A stretch of 64,000 nucleotides of DNA from Kocuria coralli (GTDB taxonomy: Bacteria > Actinomycetota > Actinomycetes > Actinomycetales > Micrococcaceae), in assembly GCF_008831305.1 (NCBI RefSeq), contig NZ_ML708623.1:1-64000 (forward strand), written 5' to 3'. The position numbers were made by a program, and so were the translations under genes. Below the pieces are notes generated by a model that saw only the letters and a program-made list of their open reading frames with translations, had not been told where the DNA came from and searched no databases. Below, one piece after another: positions 42,734 through 51,161 of this stretch (the first letter of the stretch is position 1; each line of letters opens with the position of its first letter).

Positions 42734-43237
42734 ATGAGCACCGAACGCACCTGGGTGGGCCCTTCCGCCCCGGAACGACTGTCGATCCTGCACGGCACCA
42801 CGTCCATCGCGATCGTGGGGATGTCCGATAAACCGGCCCGTGCCTCCTATTTCGTCTCGACCTACCTGTTGTCGTCGTCGCCGTACACGGTGTACTTCGT
42901 CAACCCGATCCTCGCCGCCAAGGGCAAGGAGGTCCTGGGGCAGCCGGTCTACGCGTCCCTCGAGGACCTGCCGGAGGCGCCCGACGTCGTCGACGTCTTC
43001 CGCAAGCACGACGACCTGCCCGAGGTCGCGCGCGAGGCCGTTGCCGTGGGGGCCAAGACCCTGTGGCTGCAGCTGGGTTCCTGGAACGAGGAAGCCGCGG
43101 CGATCGCGGAGGAGGCCGGCCTGAACGTGGTCATGGACCGTTGCGTGAAGATCGAGCACGCCCGGTTCCACGGTGGCCTGCACCTGGCCGGGTTCAATAC
43201 CGGCGTGATCTCCGCCAAACGGCAGGTGCTCGCCTGA
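42734..43237 (+). CDS. CoA-binding-domain protein (YccU-like)
   Basis: 167-residue Rossmann-type protein related to the CoA-binding domain of succinyl-CoA synthetase. Motifs: SIAIVGMSDKPARASYFVSTYL, the YFVNPILAAKGKEVLGQPVYASLEDLP strand-loop, VDVFRKHDDLPE and VMDRCVKIEH. GAGGAGG lies 7 bases before ATG 42734 and overlaps the metY stop region. Such proteins are often encoded beside metY; their role is unknown. Ends ahead of a 30-bp hairpin. Confidence 0.87.
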   Translation: MSTERTWVGPSAPERLSILHGTTSIAIVGMSDKPARASYFVSTYLLSSSPYTVYFVNPILAAKGKEVLGQPVYASLEDLPEAPDVVDVFRKHDDLPEVAREAVAVGAKTLWLQLGSWNEEAAAIAEEAGLNVVMDRCVKIEHARFHGGLHLAGFNTGVISAKRQVLA

Positions 43238-43250
43238 GCCCTCCGCCCGG

Positions 43251-43315
43251 ACGCCCTTGACGTGCTGATGACCGCGGATCGACCTGATCCGCGGTCATCA
43301 GCACGTCAAGGGCGT
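43251..43315. terminator. 30-bp perfect hairpin after metY operon
   Basis: Arms 43251-43280 and 43286-43315 are fully complementary around a 5-base loop (GACCT). The tail on the plus strand is TCTTCTCCCC. It lies between convergent operons and probably terminates both. Confidence 0.8.
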
Positions 43316-43355
43316 TCTTCTCCCCCGGCTCAGCCTGGATACTCGGCCCGGATAC

Positions 43356-45413
43356 TCAGCCCAGGATCGCTGCGGCCACCCGGTCGGCGTCGGCGAGGGT
43401 GCGCGCGCCGAGCCCGGCGGGGGCGCCGGCCTCCGCCGCGATCGAGGTGCCCCACTGGGCGGAGGCCAGCTGCAGTCCCAGCAGCCAGATGCCCTCGCGC
43501 GGCTGCCCGTCCGTTCCCACCGCCCGGTAGGGGGCCGGGGTGACGTCCAGGCCGGGCCCAGCCACGTGGGCGGCGCCGTCGGCGAGGTGCAGGGACTTCG
43601 CCCGGACCAGGCCGTGGTCGTGCATCGCGGTCAGCAGCGGGGAGATATTGCGGCGCACCTCGTTGGGCGGGGACATCGCCTCGATGAACCAGGCGCCCCG
43701 GAAGGGCTCGTCGGCCACCCACGGCGAGCTGGCCTCGAAGCAGCCGTGCTCGGCCTCGATGCGGAACACGGGGTTCGGTCCCAGGAAACGCACCACCCCC
43801 GCACGGGCCAGGGCGGCCAGCTGCTTGATCCGCAGGGCGGGCGGGCCCGAGGCCACGCCCTCGACCAAGGGCGAGAAGGACTGCATGAGCTCCTCGTACC
43901 AGGACTCGTCCTGGAGGCCGCGCTCCGCGATGATCTGCTTGAGCAGCGTCCGCGACCAGTTCAGCGAGGAGAACGCGACCTTGGCCGGGTCGTCCTCGCC
44001 GGCCTCCGACCCGGCGGCGTCCCGGTCGAGCCAGTGCACCACGGCCGCGGCGTACTCCTCGTGCGAGCCGAACCTCTCGTCCAGGAACGGATAGGACTGC
44101 CACTTGATGTTCAAGTGGTCCTCGTAGGGGACGGCCTGGTTGACCAGGCGTTCCACGCGCACGTCCCACGGCGTCGTCTCCTCCGAGCCGGCGGCCCCCG
44201 GTACGCCCAGCTCCCGGTCCAGATCGGCCAGGAAGCGCTGGGCCGGCCGGTCGAAGGCCTCCGGACGGACCCGTGCCAGGGTCCGGTAATACGAGCGGAT
44301 GGCGTCCTTGCGGGCCAGCGGCAGCAGGTCCCGGTCGAAGACCAGGGGCCCTCCCTCAGCCAGGCTCCGCACGGTCTGCGGGGTGAGGAACCTGTGGTCC
44401 AGGCAGCTGGCGTAGTAGCCGCCCATCTCCGCCTTGGCCCGGTAGGGCGTCCCCCGCCTGGAACCGACGACGACGAACGGCTCTTCGCCCGACGGGAGGT
44501 ACACCAGCCGAGCCGGATCGTTCTGCGCGGGGGTGAAGACTCCCCCGCGGCCTTCGGTGAGCTCGGCGATGACATCGTGGAAGTTCAGCCCCATGCCGCG
44601 CACCAGGATCGTCTCCCCGGCCGGCAGCTCGTCCCAGTGGACGTCCGAGGGGACCGCGGGAGGCCGGTAGTTCAGCCCGTGCTCCGCGGCACCGTCCACG
44701 AGGTCCTTCTGGTCGCGGCGCAGATGGGCGTCCAGGTGGCCCAAGGCCAGCACGATGTGGTCGGCGGGAAGTTCCTGCTGTCCGCCGATCTCCACCGCGA
44801 AGCGGTGCCGCCCGGCCTCCACGGGCCGGGCCCCGACGGCTTCGTCCCGGTGCACCCTCAGCTCGACCGAGTCCGGCAGCCCGGCCACGAGGGCGTGAAA
44901 CACCCAGTCCAGGTAGCGTCCGTAGAGCTGCCGCGGAGGGAAATCCGTGCTGCCCATGGCTCGTAGGACCTCGAGCTCCTCGGGGGTCAGGTTCGGGTCG
45001 GCGAGCGAACCGGCCGCGGCAGCCCTCCTCCAGGCGTCGAAGGACATCCCCCGGAGAGCGGGGATCGGATCGACGGGGAGGACGCCGTCGTCGGCGATCA
45101 CCGTGGGGAAGAGGCTCGGCGTGTTCATGAGGAACCGCGGCGACTGGCTGGTGCGCCACACGTGGCCGGGTCCCGGCGGGAAAGGATCCACGAGATCCAC
45201 GACGACCCGCCGCCCGGTCGCGGCCGAACGCGCCACGATGCGCTCCAGCGCGGAGAGCCCGCGGGGGCCGGCACCGACGATCACCACCCGCGGAACGCCC
45301 GCGGGAGCCGACGGCTCCCCGGGGATCTCCGAGCCCGCCCCGGGATCGCCGGTGCCCTTGACAGAGCCTTCGGGGGCATGCGGAGATCGTCCGAGTTCAG
45401 GTGGGAGCGTCAT
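43356..45413 (-). CDS. FAD/NAD(P)-binding protein (NAD_binding_9 type)
   Basis: 685-residue soluble protein with an N-terminal dinucleotide fold VVIVGAGPRGLSALERI (about 42-58) and the family stretches FLMNTPSLFPT, HIVLALGHLDAH, ILVRGMGLNFHDVIAEL, PYRAKAEMGGYYASC and LLGLQLASAQWGTSIAAE. These large FAD/NAD(P)-binding proteins are frequent in actinobacteria and have no established substrate. ATG 45413 is used; ATG 45425 four codons upstream is equally possible. Divergent from the S9 peptidase. Confidence 0.85.
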   Translation of the reverse strand: MTLPPELGRSPHAPEGSVKGTGDPGAGSEIPGEPSAPAGVPRVVIVGAGPRGLSALERIVARSAATGRRVVVDLVDPFPPGPGHVWRTSQSPRFLMNTPSLFPTVIADDGVLPVDPIPALRGMSFDAWRRAAAAGSLADPNLTPEELEVLRAMGSTDFPPRQLYGRYLDWVFHALVAGLPDSVELRVHRDEAVGARPVEAGRHRFAVEIGGQQELPADHIVLALGHLDAHLRRDQKDLVDGAAEHGLNYRPPAVPSDVHWDELPAGETILVRGMGLNFHDVIAELTEGRGGVFTPAQNDPARLVYLPSGEEPFVVVGSRRGTPYRAKAEMGGYYASCLDHRFLTPQTVRSLAEGGPLVFDRDLLPLARKDAIRSYYRTLARVRPEAFDRPAQRFLADLDRELGVPGAAGSEETTPWDVRVERLVNQAVPYEDHLNIKWQSYPFLDERFGSHEEYAAAVVHWLDRDAAGSEAGEDDPAKVAFSSLNWSRTLLKQIIAERGLQDESWYEELMQSFSPLVEGVASGPPALRIKQLAALARAGVVRFLGPNPVFRIEAEHGCFEASSPWVADEPFRGAWFIEAMSPPNEVRRNISPLLTAMHDHGLVRAKSLHLADGAAHVAGPGLDVTPAPYRAVGTDGQPREGIWLLGLQLASAQWGTSIAAEAGAPAGLGARTLADADRVAAAILG

Positions 45414-45467
45414 GGTCTTCAGCATAGAACGGGCATGCGGACCCCGCCGGGGCTTAGGCTCGCGTGC

Positions 45468-47603
45468 ATGAGCGTTCAAGACATCCACGACGACGTCCTC
45501 TGGCTGGAGGAGATCCACGACCCTGCGGCTCTCGAGTGGGTTCAGCGTCAGAACGACCGGACCGAGACGCTCCTGGTCACGGATTCGTTGCGGCGCATCG
45601 AGGCCGGCGCGCTGGAGGTCATGGACTCCACCGCCAAGATCCCCATGGTCTCCAAGCAGGGGCCCTTCTACTACAACTTCTGGCGCGACGCAGATCACCC
45701 CCGCGGCCTATTCCGCCGGACCACCTGGGACTCCTGGGCCGGCGAATCCCCGGAATGGGAGATCCTCCTGGACCTGGACCGGCTCGCGGAGGCCGAGGGC
45801 ACGCCGTGGGTGTGGGCCGGATCCCGCCTGCTGCGCCCCCAGTACACGGACGGGCAGTGGCGCCGGGCTCTGATCTCGCTGACCCCGGACGGCGGCGATG
45901 CCCGGCGGGTCCGCGAATTCGATCTCACCACCCGCGAGTTCGTGGCTCCAGCCGACGGCGGTTTCGACATTCCCGTGGCCAAGACCTCCGCCTCCTGGGT
46001 GGATGCGGACACCCTGCTCGTGGCCACGGAGACAGGGCCGGGATCGCTCACCTCGTCCTCCTACCCGGCCCAGGTGAGACGGCTCCGCCGGGGCGAGGCC
46101 CTCGCGGAGGCCCCCGTGGTGTTCGAGGTCGCCCACGACCACGTCCAGGCATGGGCGGGACGCGATCACACCCCCGGGTTCGAGCGCATGCTGGCCATGG
46201 ACGTCATCGACTTCTTCCGCTCGGTGACCTACGTGTTCGACGACGACGGCCGGCCCGTCCCGATCCGGGTGCCCGAGTCCGTGGAGGTGTCCGTCCACAA
46301 GCAGTGGGTGCTGTTCCGGCCCCAGGAGACCTGGCGCCATCAGGATGCCGAATACGCACCCGGGACGCTGCTGGCCGCCGACCTGGAGGCCTTCCAGGGC
46401 GGGGAGCGCGAGCTGGACGTCCTGTTCGCGCCGGATCCGCATGTCAGCCTGCAGGGCTGGTCCTGGACCGCCGACCGCCTGGTCCTCCAGCTGCTGCACG
46501 ACGTCTCCTCGGAGATCCGGATCCTGACCCCCGGCACCTGGGAGTCCCGCCCGTTCGAGGCGGGCCTGGCCCACCACTCGACCTCCGTCTGGGCGGTCGA
46601 CGACGAGGACCCGGACGAGGGCGACGACGTCTGGGTCAGCACGTCCGGTTTCCTGCGCCCCACCACGATCATGCGCGGCACCCTGGGAGTGGAGTCCGCC
46701 GAAGGGACGGCGCCGCGCACGATCAAGCGGGCGCCGTCGTTCTTCGACGAGTCCGGACTCAGCGTCGAGCAGCACTGGGCGGTCTCCGCCGACGGCACCC
46801 GGGTCCCCTACTACCAGGTGGGCCCGGCAGGGCTACCGCTGGACGGGCGCAATCCCGTGCTGCTGTCGGGCTACGGAGGGTTCGAGGTCTCCCGCACGCC
46901 CGCCTACTCCGGGGTGATCGGCCGTTCGTGGCTCACCCGGCGCCTCGAGGACGACGCAGCGCACACCGGGGGACCCGTGGCCGCCGGACGCACCGGCGTG
47001 TACGTCGTCGCCAATATCCGAGGCGGTGGCGAGTTCGGCCCCGGCTGGCACCGCGCGGCGCTCAAGGAGAACCGGCACCGGGCCTACGAGGACTTCGCCG
47101 CCGTGGCTCAGGACCTGCACGACCGCGGTGTCAGCTCCCCCGCGACGCTGGCGTGCTCGGGTGGTTCGAACGGCGGGCTGCTGGTGGGCAACATGCTCGT
47201 GAGCTACCCGCACCTGTTCGGCGGGATCTCCTGCGGCGTCCCGCTCCTGGACATGCGCCGCTATACGAAGCTCTCGGCGGGCACGTCGTGGATGGCCGAA
47301 TACGGCGATCCCGAGGACCCGGCGCAGTGGGAGTTCATCCGGACGTTCTCCCCGTACCACCTGGTACAGCAGGGCGGGGTCTATCCTCCCGTGCTGTTCT
47401 GGACCGCCACGAGCGACGACCGCGTGGGCCCCGTGCAGGCCCGCAAGATGGCGGCCCGCATGATCACCCAGGGACACGACCGGGTGTGGTTCCACGAGAC
47501 GCTCGAGGGCGGACATGCCGGGGCGGGCGACAACAAGCAGGCCGCCCGCTCCCACGCACTGTCCTTCGAGTTCCTGTGGCGGTGCGTGACGGGAACGCTG
47601 TAG
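45468..47603 (+). CDS. Prolyl oligopeptidase family (S9A) peptidase
   Basis: Cytosolic serine peptidase of 711 residues that cuts short peptides, probably after proline. N-terminal signature DDVLWLEEIHDPAALEWV, a beta-propeller (about 70-430), then the hydrolase domain with nucleophile Ser in CSGGSNGGLLVGN, Asp in TSDDRVGP and His in EGGHAGAGD. No signal peptide. ATG 45468 is 7 bases after TAGGCT (45455-45460) with no Shine-Dalgarno, so leaderless translation is likely. Confidence 0.92.
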   Translation: MSVQDIHDDVLWLEEIHDPAALEWVQRQNDRTETLLVTDSLRRIEAGALEVMDSTAKIPMVSKQGPFYYNFWRDADHPRGLFRRTTWDSWAGESPEWEILLDLDRLAEAEGTPWVWAGSRLLRPQYTDGQWRRALISLTPDGGDARRVREFDLTTREFVAPADGGFDIPVAKTSASWVDADTLLVATETGPGSLTSSSYPAQVRRLRRGEALAEAPVVFEVAHDHVQAWAGRDHTPGFERMLAMDVIDFFRSVTYVFDDDGRPVPIRVPESVEVSVHKQWVLFRPQETWRHQDAEYAPGTLLAADLEAFQGGERELDVLFAPDPHVSLQGWSWTADRLVLQLLHDVSSEIRILTPGTWESRPFEAGLAHHSTSVWAVDDEDPDEGDDVWVSTSGFLRPTTIMRGTLGVESAEGTAPRTIKRAPSFFDESGLSVEQHWAVSADGTRVPYYQVGPAGLPLDGRNPVLLSGYGGFEVSRTPAYSGVIGRSWLTRRLEDDAAHTGGPVAAGRTGVYVVANIRGGGEFGPGWHRAALKENRHRAYEDFAAVAQDLHDRGVSSPATLACSGGSNGGLLVGNMLVSYPHLFGGISCGVPLLDMRRYTKLSAGTSWMAEYGDPEDPAQWEFIRTFSPYHLVQQGGVYPPVLFWTATSDDRVGPVQARKMAARMITQGHDRVWFHETLEGGHAGAGDNKQAARSHALSFEFLWRCVTGTL

Positions 47604-47620
47604 GCGCGGGCCGGTCCGTG

Positions 47621-47678
47621 CCGAATCCGGAGTCCGGTCGCTCATCGGGGTCGATGGGCGACCGGACTCCCGTCTGGG
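47621..47678. repeat. Type A palindrome, copy 3 (terminator-like)
   Basis: Arms 47621-47646 and 47653-47678 share an 18-bp near-perfect inner stem with one G-U pair and contain the GGAGTCCGGTCG core found at 34135 and 35853; the outer bases have diverged. It lies between the convergent S9 peptidase and P-type ATPase genes. Confidence 0.75.
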
Positions 47679-47693
47679 CGGTCGTTGGGGCGG

Positions 47694-50495
47694 TCAGCGT
47701 ACGACGGCGCCGGCCTCCCGCCTGCCGTAGATGATCAGCTTGGCCATCTCCATGACGAGGAAGACGATCACGCCGGCGGCCGCGGTCATGCCGATCTCGA
47801 CGAGCTGCAGGTCCGAGGTGCCGAAGGCCTCGTGGAACACCGGCCAGTAGATGAACACGAGCTGCAAGGCCGTCAGGATCCCGACGACCAGCCAGGCCAC
47901 CTTGTTGTTGAGGAACGTCCTGGGATGCAGGCTGGAGGTCTCCAGGGCCTTGACGTTGAACAGATAGACGACCTGCGCCGCCACGAGCACGGTGGTGGCC
48001 ACCGTGCGGGCCGATTCCAGGGTGTCCCCCGCGCCCAGGCGCCAGTAGAACACGCCCATCGTCAAGCCGCTGATGAGCACGGAGGCCACCGCGATCTGCA
48101 CGATGTGCCGTAACCGCACGATGGACTCCCCCGCCGCCGCCGGCTTGCGCTTCATGATGTCGCCCTCGGCCGGCTCGAAAGCAAAAGCGAAGGCGAGGGT
48201 CACGCCGGTGACCATGTTCACCCACAGGATCTGCAGCGGCGTCAGCGGCAAGGTCCAGCCGAAGAAGACCGCGAACAGCATCACCAGCGATTGAGCGCCG
48301 TTGGTGGGCAGCAGGAACACGATGGCCTTCCGCAGGTTGTCGTAGATCCGCCGCCCCTCCTCCACCGCGGTCTCGATGGTGGAGAAGTTGTCGTCGCCCA
48401 GGACGACCTCGGCCGACTCCTTGGTCACCTCGGTCCCCTTGATGCCCATGGCCACGCCGACGTCGGCCCGCCGCAGGGCGGGAGCGTCGTTGACGCCGTC
48501 GCCGGTCATCGCGACGACCTCCCCCTCCGCCTGCAGCGCGCGGACCAGCCGCAGCTTGTGCTCGGGGCTGGTCCGGGCGAAGACATTGTGGGTACGGACC
48601 AGGGTGCGCAGCTCGTCGTCGCCGGCCTCCTCGAGCTCCTGGCCGGTGATCGCTCCCGCGCCGTCGTCGATGCCCATCTGGCGGGCGATGGCGGTGGCCG
48701 TTCCCGCGTGGTCGCCGGTGATCATCTTGATCACGATGCCCGCCTCCTGGCAGGCCTTGACGGCGGTGATGGCCTCGCTGCGCGGCGGGTCCACGATGCC
48801 CACCACGCCCACGAACTGGAGTTCCTGCCCCAGGGACTCCGGAGTGAGCGCATCGGTGTCTCCGTCGCGGGCAGGCCGGCGGGCTGCTGCGAGCACGCGC
48901 AGCCCCTGGTCGCTCAGGTCCTGGATGCGCCGCTCCCAGCCTTCACGGTCCAGGTCACGGGCGCCCCCGGAGGCATCGATCTGGCTGGCCGATCGCGATA
49001 GCAGAACGTCCGGCGCCCCCTTGACCATGACGCAGGCGCCGTCACCGCCGGGCAGCTCCAGGGTCGCGGCCATGAATTTGTAGTCCGAGCTGAAGGGCAG
49101 GACCGCCCGGCGGCCGATGGATGAGCGGTCGAGGTCGAGCTTGGCGGCGAACGAACGCAGAGCGCCCTCGGTGGGCTCGCCCACGACCTTCCAGCCCTCC
49201 TCGTCTTCGACCAGGTCGGCATCGTTGACTGCGCCCATGGCCTCGGCCAGCGGGCGCAGAGCGGGATGGTCCAGGCCCAAGTTTTGCCCGCCGGCTGTCA
49301 CGGAGCCGTGCGGATCGTATCCGGATCCCGAGACCTCGAATTCGAGGTCTCCCACCACCCCGCGAACCACGGTCATCTCGTTCTTGGTCAGCGTGCCCGT
49401 CTTGTCCGAGCAGATCGTGGTCACGCTGCCCAGCGTCTGGACCGCGGGCAGTTTCCGGGTGATGGCCTTCTGGCGGGCCATGGCCTGCACACCCAGCGCC
49501 AGGGTGATCGTGATCAGCGCGGGCAGCCCCTCGGGAATGGCGGCGACGGCGAAGCCCACCGCCGCCAGCAGCAGCTCCAGCAGGTCCGTGCCGTGGACCA
49601 GCCAGCCCACCAGGACCAGGGCCACGGAGACCACCAGCACGCCCAGCGACAGCCACTTGCTGAACACGGCGACCTGGCGGGTCAACGGGGTCTCCAGGGT
49701 CTCGACCTCGGACATCATCTCGTTGATGCGCCCGATCTCCGCCGTGGGGCCAGTTTCGACAACGATGCCCGCCCCCGCCCCGGAGGCCAGCATCGAGCCG
49801 GAGAACACCATGGAGGTGCGGTCCCCCAGGGCAGCGCCCTCGGCGACCTCCGGAACGGATTTCTCGGCGGGAACGGACTCGCCGGTCAGCGCGGATTCCT
49901 CGGAGGTCATGTTCGCGGCGTCGAGCAGCCGGATATCGGCCGGGATCTTGTCACCGGCGCTGAGCCGGACGACGTCGCCGGGCACCAGGTCCTCGGCGTC
50001 CACGGTGGACCAGGAACCGTCGCGTTTCACGCTGGCCGTGGCGGAGAGCATGTCCCGGATGCCCTCCAGTGCCTTCTCGGCCCGGCCTTCCTGGATGAAG
50101 CCGATCGCCGCGTTGACGAGCACGACCACCAGGATGACCGCCATGTCCACCCATTCCTGCAGGATGCCTGTCAGGACGGCGGCCACCAGCAGGACGTAGA
50201 TCAGGACATCGTTGAAGTGCCGCAGGAACCTGACCACGGCGTTGTCCCGTGGCGGATCGGGAAGCCTGTTCGGTCCGGCCTGCTGGCGCCGGGTCTCCAC
50301 GTCGTGGGAGCCGAGCCCCCGGTCCGGATCCACCCCCAGCTGTTCGCGGACCGCCTCCGCGGGCAAGGCGTAGGCATCCTCCACCGGGGTGAACCCCGGC
50401 GTCTCCTGCACCACGTCATGCGACACGTCGTGCAAGGAGATCTTGCTGTCGGCGGGGGTCTCGATGGTTCCGGACGGACGGGGGTCGGCTGGCAC
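47694..50495 (-). CDS. P-type cation-transporting ATPase (Ca2+/Na+-type, P2)
   Basis: Membrane cation pump, 933 residues with about ten helices. Phosphorylation site Asp364 in CSDKTGTLTKNEM, actuator motif TGES, helix-4 motif AAIPEGLPALITITLALG as in calcium pumps, hinge GDGVNDAPAL, and M6 ILWVNMVTGVTLA. Residues 1-50 are an extra acidic N-terminal extension. The ion is not certain: PEGLP favours calcium-like, but P2 pumps for sodium or other cations share it. GTG 50495 has GAGGAG 9 bases upstream. Confidence 0.92.
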   Translation of the reverse strand: MPADPRPSGTIETPADSKISLHDVSHDVVQETPGFTPVEDAYALPAEAVREQLGVDPDRGLGSHDVETRRQQAGPNRLPDPPRDNAVVRFLRHFNDVLIYVLLVAAVLTGILQEWVDMAVILVVVLVNAAIGFIQEGRAEKALEGIRDMLSATASVKRDGSWSTVDAEDLVPGDVVRLSAGDKIPADIRLLDAANMTSEESALTGESVPAEKSVPEVAEGAALGDRTSMVFSGSMLASGAGAGIVVETGPTAEIGRINEMMSEVETLETPLTRQVAVFSKWLSLGVLVVSVALVLVGWLVHGTDLLELLLAAVGFAVAAIPEGLPALITITLALGVQAMARQKAITRKLPAVQTLGSVTTICSDKTGTLTKNEMTVVRGVVGDLEFEVSGSGYDPHGSVTAGGQNLGLDHPALRPLAEAMGAVNDADLVEDEEGWKVVGEPTEGALRSFAAKLDLDRSSIGRRAVLPFSSDYKFMAATLELPGGDGACVMVKGAPDVLLSRSASQIDASGGARDLDREGWERRIQDLSDQGLRVLAAARRPARDGDTDALTPESLGQELQFVGVVGIVDPPRSEAITAVKACQEAGIVIKMITGDHAGTATAIARQMGIDDGAGAITGQELEEAGDDELRTLVRTHNVFARTSPEHKLRLVRALQAEGEVVAMTGDGVNDAPALRRADVGVAMGIKGTEVTKESAEVVLGDDNFSTIETAVEEGRRIYDNLRKAIVFLLPTNGAQSLVMLFAVFFGWTLPLTPLQILWVNMVTGVTLAFAFAFEPAEGDIMKRKPAAAGESIVRLRHIVQIAVASVLISGLTMGVFYWRLGAGDTLESARTVATTVLVAAQVVYLFNVKALETSSLHPRTFLNNKVAWLVVGILTALQLVFIYWPVFHEAFGTSDLQLVEIGMTAAAGVIVFLVMEMAKLIIYGRREAGAVVR

Positions 50496-50757
50496 TCGTG
50501 AGCTCTCCTCAAGCGGGTTCGGCGGCCCCGGGGGTGGCTCCGTTTCCTGCGGACCTTCCTGCGGTGCGGATCGCCTTCTCCGAGGTGCAGACCGTCGGAG
50601 GCGACCCGCTGGATCCGGTTGCGGAGAGGAACCGTCGGGGCCGTCTTTCCAGATTAGAAAGCTTGCTCCCTACTTTCACGCCGAGAGCGTCCGGTGGCAG
50701 GAGTTGCCCTGTTGCGCTGGTCACGTAGGGTGCCCCTCCGCCGGCTCTTCCCCCGCC
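50496..50757. other. Gene-free leader/promoter region of the ATPase gene
   Basis: I see no credible gene here. On the minus strand TAATCT at about 50650-50660 could be a -10 box, which would give the ATPase message a leader of roughly 150 bases. No known riboswitch core was recognised. GC content falls locally around 50650-50690. Confidence 0.35.
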
Positions 50758-50811
50758 GAGTAGTGACTTCGGCCGCCCATCAGCGCTGATGGGCGGCCGA
50801 AGTCGCTACTC
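50758..50811. repeat. Type B palindrome, copy 2
   Basis: Nearly perfect 27-bp arms (50758-50784 with 50785-50811, one mismatch) meeting at AGC|GCT. The right arm is 25/27 identical to that of copy 1 at 27751-27806. Confidence 0.75.
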
Positions 50812-50870
50812 GCGCTTCAGGCGGCGCTGCACGGGCCCGTGTCAACGAAATGCGTCTCGCATCAACGAAA

Positions 50871-50903
50871 AACGACGCCCCTGCCAGTGGCAGGGGCGTC
50901 GTT
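50871..50903 (-). terminator. Intrinsic terminator of tRNA-Ser
   Basis: A 16-bp stem (50871-50886 with 50888-50903) is followed on the minus strand by TTTTTCG, a classic intrinsic terminator 15 bases after the tRNA 3' end. Confidence 0.9.
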
Positions 50904-50917
50904 GCTGGTCAAACCAG

Positions 50918-51006
50918 CGGAGACGGAGGGATTTGAACCCTCGATCCAGGTTTCCCCGGATCCTTCATTAGCAGTGAAGTCCATTCGGCCGCTCTGGCAC
51001 GTCTCC
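50918..51006 (-). tRNA. tRNA-Ser (anticodon GCT)
   Basis: 89-nt class II tRNA on the minus strand: acceptor GGAGACG/CGTCTCC, anticodon stem TTCA/TGAA with loop CTGCTAA (GCT), long variable arm, T arm GGGTTCAAATCCC, discriminator G. Confidence 0.96.
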
Positions 51007-51161
51007 TGGCCATATCCCGGGCGACGAAGCCGCCGATGGGAAACAGCATCAGCCATGGTAGTCGGAGCGGGTGATCCGGGTCAAAACCTCGAACGACGCG
51101 CACCCGCCGCCCGGTCCCCGACGATCTAGCGGTGCCGGGTCGCGGTCAGCCGGGCAGGCGG

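Noticed and set aside
50498-50728. Small plus-strand frame upstream of the ATPase gene
   Set aside because: No ribosome-binding site, no similarity, and the region better fits the leader of the divergent ATPase gene.
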